Of a stretch of DNA of 64,000 nt, positions 37,084 to 49,732 are shown one piece after another. Below the pieces are notes generated by a model. The model saw only the letters and a program-made list of their open reading frames with translations, searched no databases and had not been told where the DNA came from. This stretch comes from Raphanus sativus (Eukaryota; Streptophyta; Magnoliopsida; Brassicales; Brassicaceae), in the NCBI RefSeq assembly GCF_000801105.2, contig NC_079515.1, positions 4,154,001-4,218,000 of the forward strand, in the 5' to 3' direction. The first letter of the stretch is position 1, and each line of letters starts with the position of its first letter. A program made the translations under genes and the position numbers.

Positions 37084-37755
37084 CTACGTTACATGGAAAC
37101 GGAAGCGGGTACGTGGAAGCGGAAGCGTATGGAAGCGCATGAACGAAATTTTAAAAAAATTTAGGAAGCGGGTACGTGTTGGAAGCGTATATCCATATAT
37201 ACATATATGTGTATATATTAAAATATAAAAAATATTTATATAATTTAAAACTAAAAATCATATGATTTAAACTTAAAATAAAGCATTTATTAATTTATAA
37301 TAATTTTGAAATTATTTCATATTAAAACTATAAAAATAAACATAAATTAAGTTTAAAATAAATTATGATATTAATTATCATAAATTTATTGACATAATAT
37401 ATTTGAATATGTGCTATATCTTTAATAAAAATATCAATGCATAAAGATAATTTATAGTATTAGTTTTAATATTTGTATATTTCTATTCTTTTTAGTTCAT
37501 TACTATTAAAATTTGGATTTTATATAAACTAAAAAACTATGACTTTATATTTTTTTATGAATTATGACAATGGGTTTTAAAATAAAATGGAAGCATGATT
37601 TCAAAACGGAATCGTAAGTTTCCAACGTGTTTTTTAAAGAGAAAATTTTGGAAAAGTTTTAGAAGCGAGATTCTGTAAGCTTTCATGAGATTCTGATTCC
37701 GATTCCGATTCCAAAACAGGAAGCAGACATCCGATGAAGCTTCCGTGCAAGCTAG
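37084..37755. mobile_element. 672-bp hAT-type MITE with 8-bp target duplication
   Basis: The octamer ttaataac flanks the element (37076-37083 and 37756-37763). The termini are imperfect inverted repeats: ctacgttacatggaaac at the left, and ctagcttgcacggaagc in reverse complement at the right. Subterminal 'ggaagcg' and 'gattccgattccgattcc' repeats are typical of hAT MITEs. No coding sequence. The unit 1 sequence around 8250-8270 has no insertion. Confidence 0.82.
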
Positions 37756-38257
37756 TTAATAACTACATCTCACTGCGTACATAAACCCTGGACGACCAAA
37801 AAACTTCCCGACCACCAAAAGACAGTCTCCTGCAATAATATATAACAACCTCTCTTTTGTCCCAAAAAAAATAATATATATATAAAACAACCTCTCCATA
37901 TCAAATTGGTACTAATTTCAACTACAGTTGGATGTGAATTAACTCTACAATAGTATTTAAGCCCGAAAAGTAAGGATATATTAGAGGTTATAAAATTTTG
38001 GATTATAAACTCACGCACACGCACTATAAATATAACATCATGCTTACTATAATTTCTATCACATCCATAGAAACTCACCTTATTTCCAGAATTGCGCATT
38101 TCAACTGTAAACCTTTTTTTGTCAGCAATTCAACTGTAAATCTATCTTAACTAATTTAAAGTCAACAAAAATACATAATTTCAGGATGAATCTCTTACTA
38201 AATTCATTTTTTCGGTCTAATTTTAAATATCTTTTAGTTGCATTAATTTATTACAAG

Positions 38258-38814
38258 TAGGGGTGGACAAAATATCCGTAAATTTTTATTTCGACTCGAT
38301 CACAAAAAAACAGATATCCATAACTTTACGAATAAAAACAAATATTAAAATTTAATATCTGTCAAATAAGAAGGAAATCACAAATACTCATTTAAAAAAA
38401 CAGATATCCGATCCGTAATGTACATATGCATATAGATGTACATATAGAATTATATACAATTTTATATCTCTATATAGATTTTTAGTTATTTTATCTATTA
38501 AATTAATTATTTGGTCGTTAAATTTTTTTAAGTATGTAGTTTTAAATAATTTTTGATTAATTATTATTATTTTATATTAAATTTTTTCTTTTTCTTTTAA
38601 TAATTTTCAAAAAATCAAAATTTTATTATTATTTACCGAATAGACTGATCGAATCGGATATTCGGTAAAATATACTGACTTTTTCGGATATCCGTAACAC
38701 CGAATATCTGAAATATTACTGATCAAATCAAATCGAAAAATCAATTATTCATATGAAAATATCAGATCACGGATATCTTTAAAATTTCGGATATCTGTTA
38801 TGTGACCACCCCTA
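38258..38814. mobile_element. 557-bp hAT-type MITE (TAGGGGTGG ends)
   Basis: The left end taggggtggaca and the right end in reverse complement taggggtggtca form the inverted repeat. The flanking octamers attacaag (38250-38257) and atcacaag (38815-38822) form an 8-bp duplication with one change. Copies A and B have this place uninterrupted (taatcacaagggaaagg, about 1305 and 24620). The core has repeated 'ggatatccg' words. It lies about 90 bp upstream of the copy C TATA box, where copies A and B have no such element. Confidence 0.88.
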
Positions 38815-38982
38815 ATCACAAGGACAACGGTTTTGCTAGACTTGGCGTGTTTAATGGATTTTTCTTTTTCTTTTTAGTATGCTACTTGATTAATTTCTCT
38901 ATAAATTGAAGTGCGAGTTGCATTTTGAACACACATCTTCTAATAATCCTCTTTGAATTTTATAACAAATAAGTACGATAAA

Positions 38983-40700
38983 ATGGATTCAAGATTCAAC
39001 GATACCGTTCCTTCCCTGAGGTTTGTTTCTCTAATTCATCATTAAAAACACCTAGCACACTTATTTGCTTTGATTTAATTTTTCAAATATACGTATATGC
39101 TACTAGTTAATGTATGTCCACTACTAATATATGTTTATCGCTATCCAGGTATATTGATGAAAAGAGTGACGATGAATATGCAATTGTGAAAGCTTTACGT
39201 ATGAGTGGTGGAGAAGGAGCAAACAGTTACTCTGCCAATTCTCTTCTTCAGGTTCTTCAGTATTCTTTTCCTTTTAGCTTAAATAGAAAATTTAATCTTA
39301 TTTGGTAAATCAAAAGGAAAAAAAATCAACCATTTCATTATGGTGAATATGTAATTTTAAAATAACGAATAAAATTTTAAGGTCTTATATAAGAAGAAAT
39401 AATATAGACTTGCTTATAAGAAAATTGTGATTCAATCAGAAACAGAACCATAGTCTCGACATGTTTTTTAATAAGTATCTTTCTCTCTTTTTTGGGTTCG
39501 CAGAGAAGAGTTTTATCAATGGCAAAACCAGTCTTGGTAAAAAACACAAAAGAAATGATGGTGAATGTAAACTTCCCTAACTATATCAAAGTTGCTGAAT
39601 TGGGTTGTTCCTCGGGGCAAAACACGTTTTTGGCGATCTCTGAGATCATCAACACCATCAATGTGTTGTGCCAAAACTCGGACCAAAACCCTCCAGAAAT
39701 CGATTGTTGTCTGAATGATCTTCCCGAAAACGATTTCAACACAACGTTTAGGTTGGTACCATTCTTCAACAAGGAGATGATGATCAAAAACCAAGCATCA
39801 TGTTTCGTCTATGGAGCACCAGGTTCCTTCTACTCTAGGCTCTTCTCTCGCAACAGCCTCCACCTTATACACTCCTCGTACGCTCTCCACTGGCTCTCTA
39901 AGGTACTTTTTAAAAATTTGAGACTTTATATAACATTTTTTTATTTACATAAAAACTTTGAGTTATTGTTGTCTATTTATACTTATAGGTTCCAGAAAAA
40001 CTCGAAAATGACAAGGAAAATGTGTTCATAACAAATTCAAGTCCTCTAAGTGCATACAAAGCTTACTTGAATCAGTTCCAACGAGACTTCACAATGTTTC
40101 TAAGATTACGTTCTGAAGAAATTGTCTCTAACGGACGAATGGTTTTTAGCTTCATCGGTAGAAACACCCTTAACAATGATCCATTGTATAGAGATTGTTG
40201 TCACTTTTGGACACTGCTATCAAAATCTCTCCATGACCTAGTCCTCGAGGTATATTATTATAACCAACTTGTTCATTTTCAATATTATTATTATTATTTT
40301 GAACTTAGACATGATCCTAAGAGCAACATATCAATCTATTTATTAACAGGGACTAGTGAGTAAACAAAAACTGGAAGCATTCAACATGCCATTTTATGAC
40401 CCAAACGAACAAGAACTCAAAGAAGTGATAGAAAGCGAAGGTTCTTTTGAAATCAATGACTTAGAGACGTATGGATTCGATCTTGGGCATAGTAACTGCG
40501 ACAACGAAAAAAATGAATATCAAGCAGGATACAGTGAAGCCTATTGTATAAGAGCCATTGCTGAACCAATGCTCACTGCTCATTTTGGAGAAGATGTTAT
40601 CGATATCTTGTTCGATAAGTATGCTCGCCATGTGACACAACACTCAGGCTGCAGAAACCAAACGAGTGTCACTCTTGTCCTTTCATTGACTAAGAAATAA
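38983..40700 (+). CDS. BSMT1-like: BSMT1-like SABATH methyltransferase, copy C (5 exons, compact)
   Basis: Exons 38983-39020, 39149-39251, 39504-39902, 39989-40249 and 40350-40700 join in phase to give 383 residues. The two extra residues against copy A are in exon 4 (ENDKENVF). All introns are short (86-252 bp), so this copy shows the probable ancestral structure. SAM motif VAELGCSSGQN, LNDLPENDFN, GAPGSFYSRLF, HSSYALHWLS and CCHFWTLL are present. It lies next to the intact ROP-GAP gene, as At3g11480 (BSMT1) lies next to At3g11490, so it is the best positional ortholog of BSMT1. Role: SAM-dependent carboxyl methylation of benzoate/salicylate, producing volatile esters. In Arabidopsis the gene is induced by wounding and jasmonate; no such element was verified here. 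Confidence 0.93.
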
Positions 40701-41731
40701 TCAGCATTTGCTTGAAAAAATGCTTCTATGTTTACTTATTATTCCCGATTCCGTTAATAAATTCTAAGACATGCCCTTCATGTGATGATGTGATGATGCT
40801 TGTCCTGGAAAACAGATTGTAATATGTTATACTTATATGTTCTATGTGTGATTGTAATATGTTATACTTATATGTTCTATGTGTGATTGTAAGAACTCTT
40901 GCTCAATATTTGTAATAATCATCAATGATAAATTGCATTGACAATGATACTTATGTTTCTACATTAAAAATAGTATTAGGAGTTTTCCATAAGAAAAAAA
41001 TATTATTTGAAATGTTTAAAATTTTTAAACACACTATACTTGCAATATAATTAAAGAGGACTCTGATGTTGCTAATGCAGGTTAATTACTTTAAGCTCAT
41101 ACAATTTGATTAAGCGAATCTTCGTCAGCACACACACACAATTGTTCACATATTTGAAGGTTAACTAGTCCTGTCAGAGATTTGACATTTTGCATTCTCA
41201 GTAATCATTAATTACTGAATATATACTCGTCATTAAAAAAAATTATATATATATACCCTCATCTTTGATCACCTCAAGGTCCTCAACAAGCATATTTTCT
41301 GTTCATTTTAAAATTTGTAGGTATGTAAATTCTGTCAAGGAGATTAAGATGCATCCGAGTAGTTTGAATAGTATGGTATTAATTCTCTATAGTATTTCAT
41401 ATTCAAACACAAGTTACATAACAACCTCTGAGAAGGAAAGGATAAAATTTATTCCAGATTTATAATAGTCTTACATTCATTCATCTAATACATGTAGTTT
41501 ATCCTTGTGACTTGTGTGATGAAGACAAGTGACGATTCATGGAAAGATGCAAACTCTGCCCTTCTTTCAAGTTAAAGCCTAAGGAAGAGAAGCAACAAAC
41601 AAAAAATGATCTTTGACATTATATGCAGACATGCAGCGTTTCTTGATACACAAGCAACCATCAACAAAACCAAAATCAAGAAAAACCCAAAAGTTGGATC
41701 AAAAACATGAACGAAATAAATCTTTTCTTTT
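40701..41731 (+). other. Spacer between copy C and ROP-GAP (convergent)
   Basis: No gene is seen. It holds the 3' region of copy C on the plus strand and the 3' region of ROP-GAP on the minus strand. A short 34-bp repeat (ttatacttatatgttc) occurs twice near 40828-40880. The same spacer, in shuffled condition, accompanies copies A and B. Confidence 0.5.
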
Positions 41732-43209
41732 TCACCGCCAAGCTTCAAACAGCTCAACTCTGTAATTCACACGTCCAACAATACTACTAGCATTCTTCAT
41801 CTTCCTCTTCTTCTCCCAACCTTTCTGCTTTTGACCAAAACCTCCATTGTTAATCAGAGACGACTTCACACCAAGAATCTCTCTAGGCTCCGCATATTCT
41901 TCTTCTTCAGACTCTTCTTTGTCTTTCATTTCGACCTCAACAGTATCTACAGCTTCCTCCTTGTTAGCTTCCAAGAGATGCAACAACTGTCTCCTGCTCT
42001 GATCACCATTCTCGTCCCTAGGACCCGGGTTCGAGGCTTGAACCAACCTATCTCGAGACTCTTTCCGTTCTTTAAGCGTCTTTACAATAAGTTTCTTCAG
42101 AAAGTTCATGACTTGCACAGCATACATCAGCGCAGTCAGTGGATCCAACATCTGCAATCAAAATTGACTCATTTCATTTTGCCAAAAATTTTAAATAATC
42201 ATCAAAAAAAAAAACACTAACCTGAGTCATGTTAGGTGCGAAAACCATAGCTATGTTCCGAGCATTCATCTTGTTAAGACATTCCATCTCAACAACATCA
42301 GCCATCAGATTGATTGACCAATCCAACAAAGAAGCTTCCGTTGAAGGAAGCATCCTCACAAGCTCCACACACTCATCTTCGCTTTCAGACTCCATCACTT
42401 TCTCTGGTGAGAGTGTATCCAACACACCACTTGGAAGCTCCCTAAACCAAGCCTATAAGTAAAAAGAAAGTAAGGAGAAGGAAAAAAAACAAAAAGAGAG
42501 AGTAGTAAGATCCAAGCATAGGTTACCTTAATGAGACTTGCCAAACAATGTACATCAATGTTATCAGGTATAACACCTTTGTTCAACTCTTCTCTTACGT
42601 ACTCCTCTTGAGCATTCTCACCATTAATCCTGAAGATTCCTTCTACCCTTAACCCGCCTCTACTGTACAAGTGACTCTGCATCATCAAGAGTATGGTAGG
42701 CACAACGTTCCCTCTAGTATCGTAAGACAGCTGCATTGACTCTGTCGACACACCAAACACCGTTGCACTGCAAAGAGAATCTCACATTCAAAGAACTGTC
42801 TATTTTTAAACTCCAAGATCCTTAACATAAAAGAGCAAACGAACCTTGCACTAGGAGCACGTCTAGGGACTTCAGGTTCGAACTCAACAGGTAAGCCGAG
42901 GAAGCCGTGGAAACGATCAAAGGTGACATGAGCCACGTGTCTAACGTCGGTAGGGACACCAATCTCCATGGAAGAAAGACCACACTCTTCTTCTTCTTCT
43001 TCTTCGCCAACGCAACCACCAATCACGGATCTTCTGAAAGCAGAGACGAGAATCTCCAAGGAAGAGGAAAGCTCGGATCTTTCTCTCTCGTCTTCCTCGA
43101 GGGGAATGTTAAAAAGAGAATGTGGGTCTCTGTTACTACTACTACCATCATTGCCTAGGGAGGAGCTTGGAGGTGAAGGGAAGTGGCATGATTTTAGTAC
43201 TCTAGCCAT
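41732..43209 (-). CDS. ROPGAP: ROP (Rac-like) GTPase-activating protein, CRIB type
   Basis: Coding exons on the minus strand are 43209-42845, 42767-42527, 42452-42222 and 42151-41732, giving 418 residues; Arabidopsis At3g11490 is slightly longer. The protein speeds GTP hydrolysis by plant ROP GTPases at the plasma membrane. It has a Ser-rich N-terminus and an acidic run, then a CRIB motif (IGVPTDVRHVAHVTFDRF, about 82-99) that binds active ROP. A RhoGAP domain (about 123-300) follows, with the arginine finger in GIFRINGE (Arg167), and then an acidic C-terminal tail. The start was set at MARVLKS; an in-frame Met nine codons upstream would add MIFFIIRTR and looks like leader sequence. The last exon is also present as two detached fragments upstream, so part of this gene was carried in the tandem methyltransferase duplications. 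Confidence 0.93.
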
Positions 43210-44910
43210 TCTTGTCCTTATTATAAAAAAAATCAAGACTTGGAGTGATGGGTACTCTTGAAAGAACAGTGAAGGAGGGAGGTATTGGTCAAACTCAAAG
43301 GGTAATAAAGAAGACAGTAAACCTAGAAAAGGAGATAAGTAAATGTGGGTAATTAATGATGGCTGTTGGGGAATGGCTCGAAAGATTGAGACTTTTGGGT
43401 TACTAAGCGACGCGTAGAGTTGAATTCAAGAAAGGGTTTTATTTTTAGTTGGTGGGTTTGCAATTATCTTCTTCTTCGTATATTACACAGAGGAGAGAGA
43501 CTGGTGGAGTTAGGTGAGAGAAGGGCTAACGAGGAAGATGGAGGTCTTTTAATTCTCTCTCTTTATTAAAAGAAAAATGTTTTTTTTTGCTGTTATTTTT
43601 AGTCCTTTTATCATTGGAGAAATTTTACAGTAGAATCAGTTGAGAAGAAACAGTAAAATATTTATCGACAGTAAGACCAGCCTTTTGTATTTTTTTTATT
43701 GATTGATAAATGTGTAATCAGATTTTTGAGAAATCCCAAATTGCATGGTGAAGTTTCATTAAACAACTTGCATCCAATGTGAATCTCTAGTTTACTTGCG
43801 AATGGTCCACGAGTTTAATAATATAATGTTTTCATGAAATAGTTTTGTTACCGTTGTAGGGAAGCAATCTCCAAGACTTTTTTACCTCTTCCCCATAACT
43901 AAAGAGAGAGGTGCTAAAGAAAAGAATAATGAAGTTGGTGAAAGTTCTTGTTGGATTAGTTGTAGAGATCTCAATTATGTTTTTGTGTTGTATATGAGTT
44001 GGAGTCTTGGAGATTCCCGACCATAGAAACATACATTAATTTCTACTTCCCAAATCGTAGTTAGATGACTTGCAACAAAAGTTTAGGAGAATTTTGTAGA
44101 CAAAACACACAAATACCTACTTTTTCTACCAATAAAGTACATAGGAGTCATGATAGTTCGTGGTAGATGTGATGTGACTCATAAGTTTTGTTGTTGATTA
44201 TTAAAAAAAAAAAGAGAAAAGGAATGAAAGTTTGGAATTAGACAACCACACCCACGTGTGCCGACGACCTATGTGCCGAACATTCCGTAGTATGTTACGT
44301 GTTATTGCTGTTAGATTCGAAATGTATCATTTCATTCTCATTTACCTTGCAATAAGGCTTCGTGGGGCACATGTCTTCCACTTTCACTTTTCAATCAAAT
44401 AGAGGAGCCAAACGGCATAATTATCATCTCACTACAAAAAAATTGTGGAAAGAATAAATGTCGGTATAGTAATAAAGCGCATTGCAATGACCGTTTGGAG
44501 TTTATTAACCCAAAATCCAAATCCCCACATCAAAGGGCTTTTGCTTTGTGTGAGGTTTGGCCCAATCAAACTTGGCTTTTTCTCCATGACTGCTCTGTTG
44601 CTATCTTACAACAAATTTTTAGCTGTGGGAACTAAATGTATAAACTATCAGGAATATAAAACCAACCTAGAGAGACCTGTTTAACCTGGCACAGTTTTAA
44701 ACTCAAGTATAGCAATTACAATGCATATAACAAATCTAACAGGTTCATACATAACATAGGAGAGAGTAGACAAAGAAGAGTAAATTCATCATATCAAACT
44801 TCTTCATGATCGATTCAGCTGATAGTTCTACTAATTAAGTTCCAATACAGAGAGAGAGTCAAAATACAGGAAGTCACTACAGATAGTGCAATGTAATAAA
44901 AAAAAAAAAA
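43210..44910. other. ROP-GAP promoter region and spacer
   Basis: No gene is supported. The ROP-GAP leader and promoter should lie in 43210-43600 (minus strand; CT/GA-rich tracts such as agaggagagagactgg). An inverted repeat with arms near 43865-43880 and 44003-44019 (atctccaagact / agtcttggagat) could fold into a hairpin with a ~120-bp loop. 44700-44900 should contain the SmG 3' region. Confidence 0.4.
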
Positions 44911-45778
44911 CTAAGATCTTCCAACTGGTTCAAGAGCTTCAACGGTGACAATGCTGTTTCCTCTTATCACCTGCATCCAAGAATAATGGAATCAAATTAA
45001 TTAAACAAGACAAATGATCAGAAATACTCTTAAAGAGATTGCGTGTGGGTTTTTTTTTTAAATAAGAGAGAGACATAGAGAAACGTACCACCATGCCAAT
45101 GTCAGTTTTGTCATCACCATTGACTTCAACAGTGTTATCCACAACAAGATTCATGAACTGGTCAAACCCACGGAGAGTTCCAACCACCATTCTGTTGGCA
45201 TTTAGCTTAACTACAATTCGGAGAAAGGAAGTAAATGAAGATCAAAATTTCAAAATGAAACTAGAACAGGCCAAACGATCTATCTCTATAATATTACCAT
45301 TAGCACCTGTGTAAGCAAATATCTATTGAATGTTGCTGTTATACGGTTAAGCAACTACAACGATGAAGCAATCACAAGATGGATGCTAAACTTGTAGCAT
45401 TGGTATCATATACTGAAGCCGTAAATACATTAATTGATACACAAAATCACGCAATCAAACAAAATATACATAACTTGAATCATATCACTCTTTTAAGTTG
45501 AGCGAGTTACAAGCGAATTTAATTTAAGCAAGAGATTCGGAGCTGAAAATTGAAACGCTCTAAACGTGGAAGAAGAAGAAGAGATTAGACTTACTTTGGA
45601 GCTTCTTATCCATGTACCTGTATCACATCAAACCACGACGAATATAATCAGAATCACTAAGAAGAAGAAGTGAAAGCTGGATGAAAACCAAAGCATCCGG
45701 TGGTTGAAAATTAAAGGAGGAGAAGTGGCGAAGAGAAACTTACTTCTTGAGATCCGGAGGCTGACCTGATCGACTCAT
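44911..45778 (-). CDS. SmG: Small nuclear ribonucleoprotein G (SmG / LSM family)
   Basis: Exons on the minus strand are 45778-45744, 45617-45595, 45210-45089 and 44970-44911; they give 79 residues, the exact family length. The protein starts MSRSGQPPDLKKYMDKKLQI, continues through Sm motif 1 (LNANRMVVGTLRGFDQFMNLVVDNTVE) and Sm motif 2 (GMVVIRGNSIVTVEAL), and ends EPVGRS. SmG is one of seven Sm proteins that form the ring on U1, U2, U4 and U5 snRNAs in the spliceosome. The second exon is only 23 bp. Two GGCCCA (site II) motifs at 45931-45936 and 45950-45955 lie upstream, as is common for housekeeping and growth genes. Order with ROP-GAP and S14 matches At3g11490-At3g11510. Confidence 0.95.
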
Positions 45779-45930
45779 GCTTGTAGAAATCGGGAGAAGA
45801 CGATGGAAAAGGAGATATTAGGGTTTTTCTCAGCTCAGCTCAGAACTCCGCTCGATTGATTCCAGAGAGAGAGAATAAAAGGAAAAAGAAAAAATATGAC
45901 GTCGGTCTGCAAAACAACGGCGTCGTTTAA

Positions 45931-45956
45931 GGCCCAGTGTTATTGGCGAGGCCCAA
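45931..45956 (-). promoter_or_regulatory. Two site II (TGGGCC) motifs upstream of SmG
   Basis: GGCCCA occurs at 45931-45936 and again at 45950-45955, about 155-175 bp before the SmG start codon. On the gene's strand these are TGGGCC, the TCP-bound site II motif found in front of plant ribosomal and snRNP genes. Confidence 0.55.
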
Positions 45957-45988
45957 AAGCCTTTCACCTGATCAACCCAAAAATTATT

Positions 45989-46060
45989 GGGGTGTTCCGA
46001 CAATCGAACTCGCGACCTCTCGGACCCGAAGCGAGAATAATACCACTTTACCAAAAAACT
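45989..46060 (-). pseudogene. Decayed tRNA-Pro (anticodon CGG)
   Basis: The minus strand reads a plant tRNA-Pro: D arm ggtaaagtggta, anticodon stem-loop CTCGC-TTCGGGT-CCGAG (anticodon CGG), T loop ttcgatt and 3' end aacacccc. The acceptor stem keeps only about four of seven pairs (5' agttttt against 3' aacaccc). The anticodon stem has one mismatch, and the T stem has two. A run of five T follows (45980-45984 on the complementary strand), a pol III stop. The internal promoter boxes are largely kept, but the fold is poor, so I call it a pseudogene. Confidence 0.75.
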
Positions 46061-46526
46061 TGCTATGCATACATAGATATAAAGTGTTATTAAACTAAGT
46101 TTTACTTGAATTCTCATATGACTTTATTTTTTGCTCAAAGCATTTTCGTATCAGTTTTAGTTTAAGAAAAACTAGCTAATAAATTTTGATTTGTTATTAC
46201 AAGATTGCGTAGAATTTTTAAAATTTTGGTCGAAACGCAGCACATAACTAAATATAAAAGTATAGGAAGTTGAGTTAGGTTGAAGTAGATAAAGTGAGGG
46301 AAGAGAAAAGGTAAAACATATAGTCACTGTTCCTCTTCTGATTCTCAAAACTCCAAATGCAAAAGTTACAACATTGAAGAAAGACACCACTTATAATGTT
46401 TCCGAAGCAACATGAAAAGATGAATTGTAACGAGAAAGAACTAAATTCCAAGTGTGTTACCCAATAAACAACCAGAGTCAAAGGGCACAACAACTGAACA
46501 ATGACGAGTAGGCTCTCATGGGGAAA

Positions 46527-47666
<1,140 letters not shown>

Positions 47667-47884
47667 GATGTCTATCAATGGATGACGAGAGACGAAATGC
47701 TAAGGGGTTTTGGATGCTGCTCTTCTCTGAACTGTGGCAGTGACATAACACTCGGCGCTAGAAATCAACTTTATAGATTAGGGTTAGATCGAAACCACTG
47801 GGTTGATTGACGTGATTGCCCTCGTCTCCTGGATTTATTTCTACGTCGTCGTTTCGTCAATTATACGAAAATATATACATACGG

Positions 47885-48115
47885 TAGGGATGGGCATTTC
47901 GGGTTAATCATGGATACGGTTTGGTTTAGATTCGGTTCAGTTTGGTTGAGCTAAGTCTAGAGAAACCTTAATCAAAATCGACTCAAATTAGTTTGATTTG
48001 GTTTGTGTTCAATTTGGTTCATTTTTACTCCGGTTTGGTTTGTGTTTAACTTGATTTAATTTGGTTTAAACATAAAATTTGATATGGTTTAAGTCGGTTT
48101 AAATCCCACCCCAAA
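47885..48115. mobile_element. hAT-like MITE fragment rich in ggtttggtt words
   Basis: The left edge tagggatgggca and a right edge that in reverse complement contains ggggtggg bracket about 230 bp of cggtttggtttag-like repeats, the usual make-up of TAGGGGTGGGCA-type elements in crucifers. Compare the better-preserved one at 38258-38814. No clear target duplication. Confidence 0.45.
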
Positions 48116-49370
48116 ATAGCAAAATATTAAATTGAACTTTTTATGGTTACATTATCTATAAGATAAAATGAATCCAAAAATCTGAACCGTATTTGATCCA
48201 ATAAAAATGATATACACCAATCTGAACACACCGGTAAATATCAAATTGATCCTTTTAATGGTTTTTCTTTAACACTAATCCTTTTTATGGTTAGATTTAC
48301 AGTATTTCTGGTTATTTGTTTTGAAACACTTTCTTTACTTGCAAATGTTAAATAACTTTATAAGAATCCATTGTTAAAAACCTTAACAAACGAAAGATGT
48401 TAATACAGTTTAGTGTTAACAATGATTGTTTTTCACATATATTATCAAGAATATTCAAATCGAATTTTAACCCATAGTTTTGATACATACATCGTATTAC
48501 ACAACATTTTAGTCACACAAAAAAAAACAATTTTACACAACCCCAAATAATTCTACTGACCTCAACAAGTAAAAAACAAAACATAGAAAATTCAAAGGGA
48601 CAAGGCTGGTGACAACCCAAGCAACAGAATATGATTACGGTTTCGAATTTTCTTGACCACAAGCGTAGCTTGCTCTCTAATAAAGAGCCTTGGCTGGTGA
48701 CGCCAAGGCAACATATGACATTTCTTTGCTTCACGCTTGTTTATACAAAATTATGTCTAGTTTAGCAAATTTATGATTGTTTTTACAAAGCATTAATTTA
48801 AATCATTAACAGTTATATAAATATTTAGCTGATGGAAACAAACACTTTCACAGATATTGCCTTGGGGTACACATTGTTCCAGCCAAAAATTATGGTAAAC
48901 ACTTACTTAAGAATGTTCAAATTCCAACATCGTTGGTAATATACACTTAATGCTCAATTTTGCTGACAATATGTAGCATAATGTTATCTTTAGAGTTTAG
49001 ATTCAATTTTCTTCACAAAATAAGTGCTTCTTCCCTTTCTTTAACTTCACAACCATGATAACTCTAGTTAGTTAGACAAGAGAATAACATGTTCCAATCA
49101 TTCGTTGAATACATTAAATTTGATGATAGGAACATGTTCTTCTATTGTCCATCTAACAAGAGTTATCTATGTATTTTAGATAGAAAAAAAAAATATGTTC
49201 CTACTATTGTCCATCTAACAAAAGTTAATGTATTTCACATAGAAAAAAAGAGTTATCTATGTACACTTCTACAGCAATTTCACAGCCCAGCTTGTGGAAA
49301 ATAATCCAGACACTATCAATATCATGAATAAAAACAAAAACAAAGCATATTGCATTTCAAGATCTGAGAA
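48116..49370. other. Gene-free interval where a cyclin gene would be expected
   Basis: No coding sequence is recognised. There is a ~30-bp direct repeat (ggctggtgac...aagcaaca at 48605 and 48692) and a pair of 'tatgttcctactattgtccatctaaca' type repeats (49130-49225). In A. thaliana I recall the cyclin gene CYCB1;3 (At3g11520) between S14 and VPS55; no cyclin box is visible here in either direction. Confidence 0.5.
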
Positions 49371-49380
49371 AATACTGGGA

Positions 49381-49479
49381 GGAATGGAAGTGTCAGATAA
49401 AAATTGCCAAATTTAGTGTTGTGTGCTCATAATGAAACCATTCGCACATCTAATTGAATCATCATTCAACAACAATTCC
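49381..49479 (-). ncRNA. Box C/D snoRNA, copy 2
   Basis: On the minus strand the RNA has C box ATGATGA (49465-49459) and D box CTGA (49396-49393), 62 bases between the boxes. Outer bases GGAAT and ATTCC (49479-49475 and 49385-49381) can pair. Between the boxes it shares two blocks with copy 1: TTAGATGTGCGA near the C box and AATTTGGCAATT just before the D box, where guide sequences lie. The rRNA or snRNA target was not identified. The internal C'/D' boxes are weak. Confidence 0.72.
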
Positions 49480-49544
49480 TCCAGTGCCCAATAAACTCAA
49501 AAAAACGGATAATGGAAAGAAAAAAACAAACGAATAGAAGATGA

Positions 49545-49635
49545 CGGCGAAGTCAGATTAATAATTGCCAAATTAAGTTTTTGAGCTCAGCGTGCAGAAA
49601 CACTCGCACATCTAATTGAATCATCATCCTCGCCG
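49545..49635 (-). ncRNA. Box C/D snoRNA, copy 1
   Basis: Minus strand: an 8-bp terminal stem CGGCGAGG / CTTCGCCG (49635-49628 with 49552-49545, one G-U pair) brackets C box ATGATGA (49627-49621) and D box CTGA (49556-49553). An internal CTGA (in cacgCTGAgc) can serve as D'. The guide-position blocks TTAGATGTGCGA and AATTTGGCAATT are shared with copy 2, about 70 bp downstream, so the two are a tandem pair from one precursor, as is usual in plants. Target not identified. Confidence 0.85.
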
Positions 49636-49732
49636 TTCCGACATTAAAGTAGAAACCAAATGATAAAGAAATACTTTCACCGCACCAAAACAAAACAATG
49701 AAATCCCAACAATGAACCCTAGACTAGAGAGA

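Noticed and set aside
42822..43261. Plus-strand open frames over ROP-GAP exon 1
   Set aside because: Shadows of the Ser- and Glu-rich low-complexity coding region on the other strand.
48513..48734. Possible gene on the minus strand with CCLG repeats
   Set aside because: It arises from a ~30-bp direct repeat in non-coding sequence; no start context or homology.
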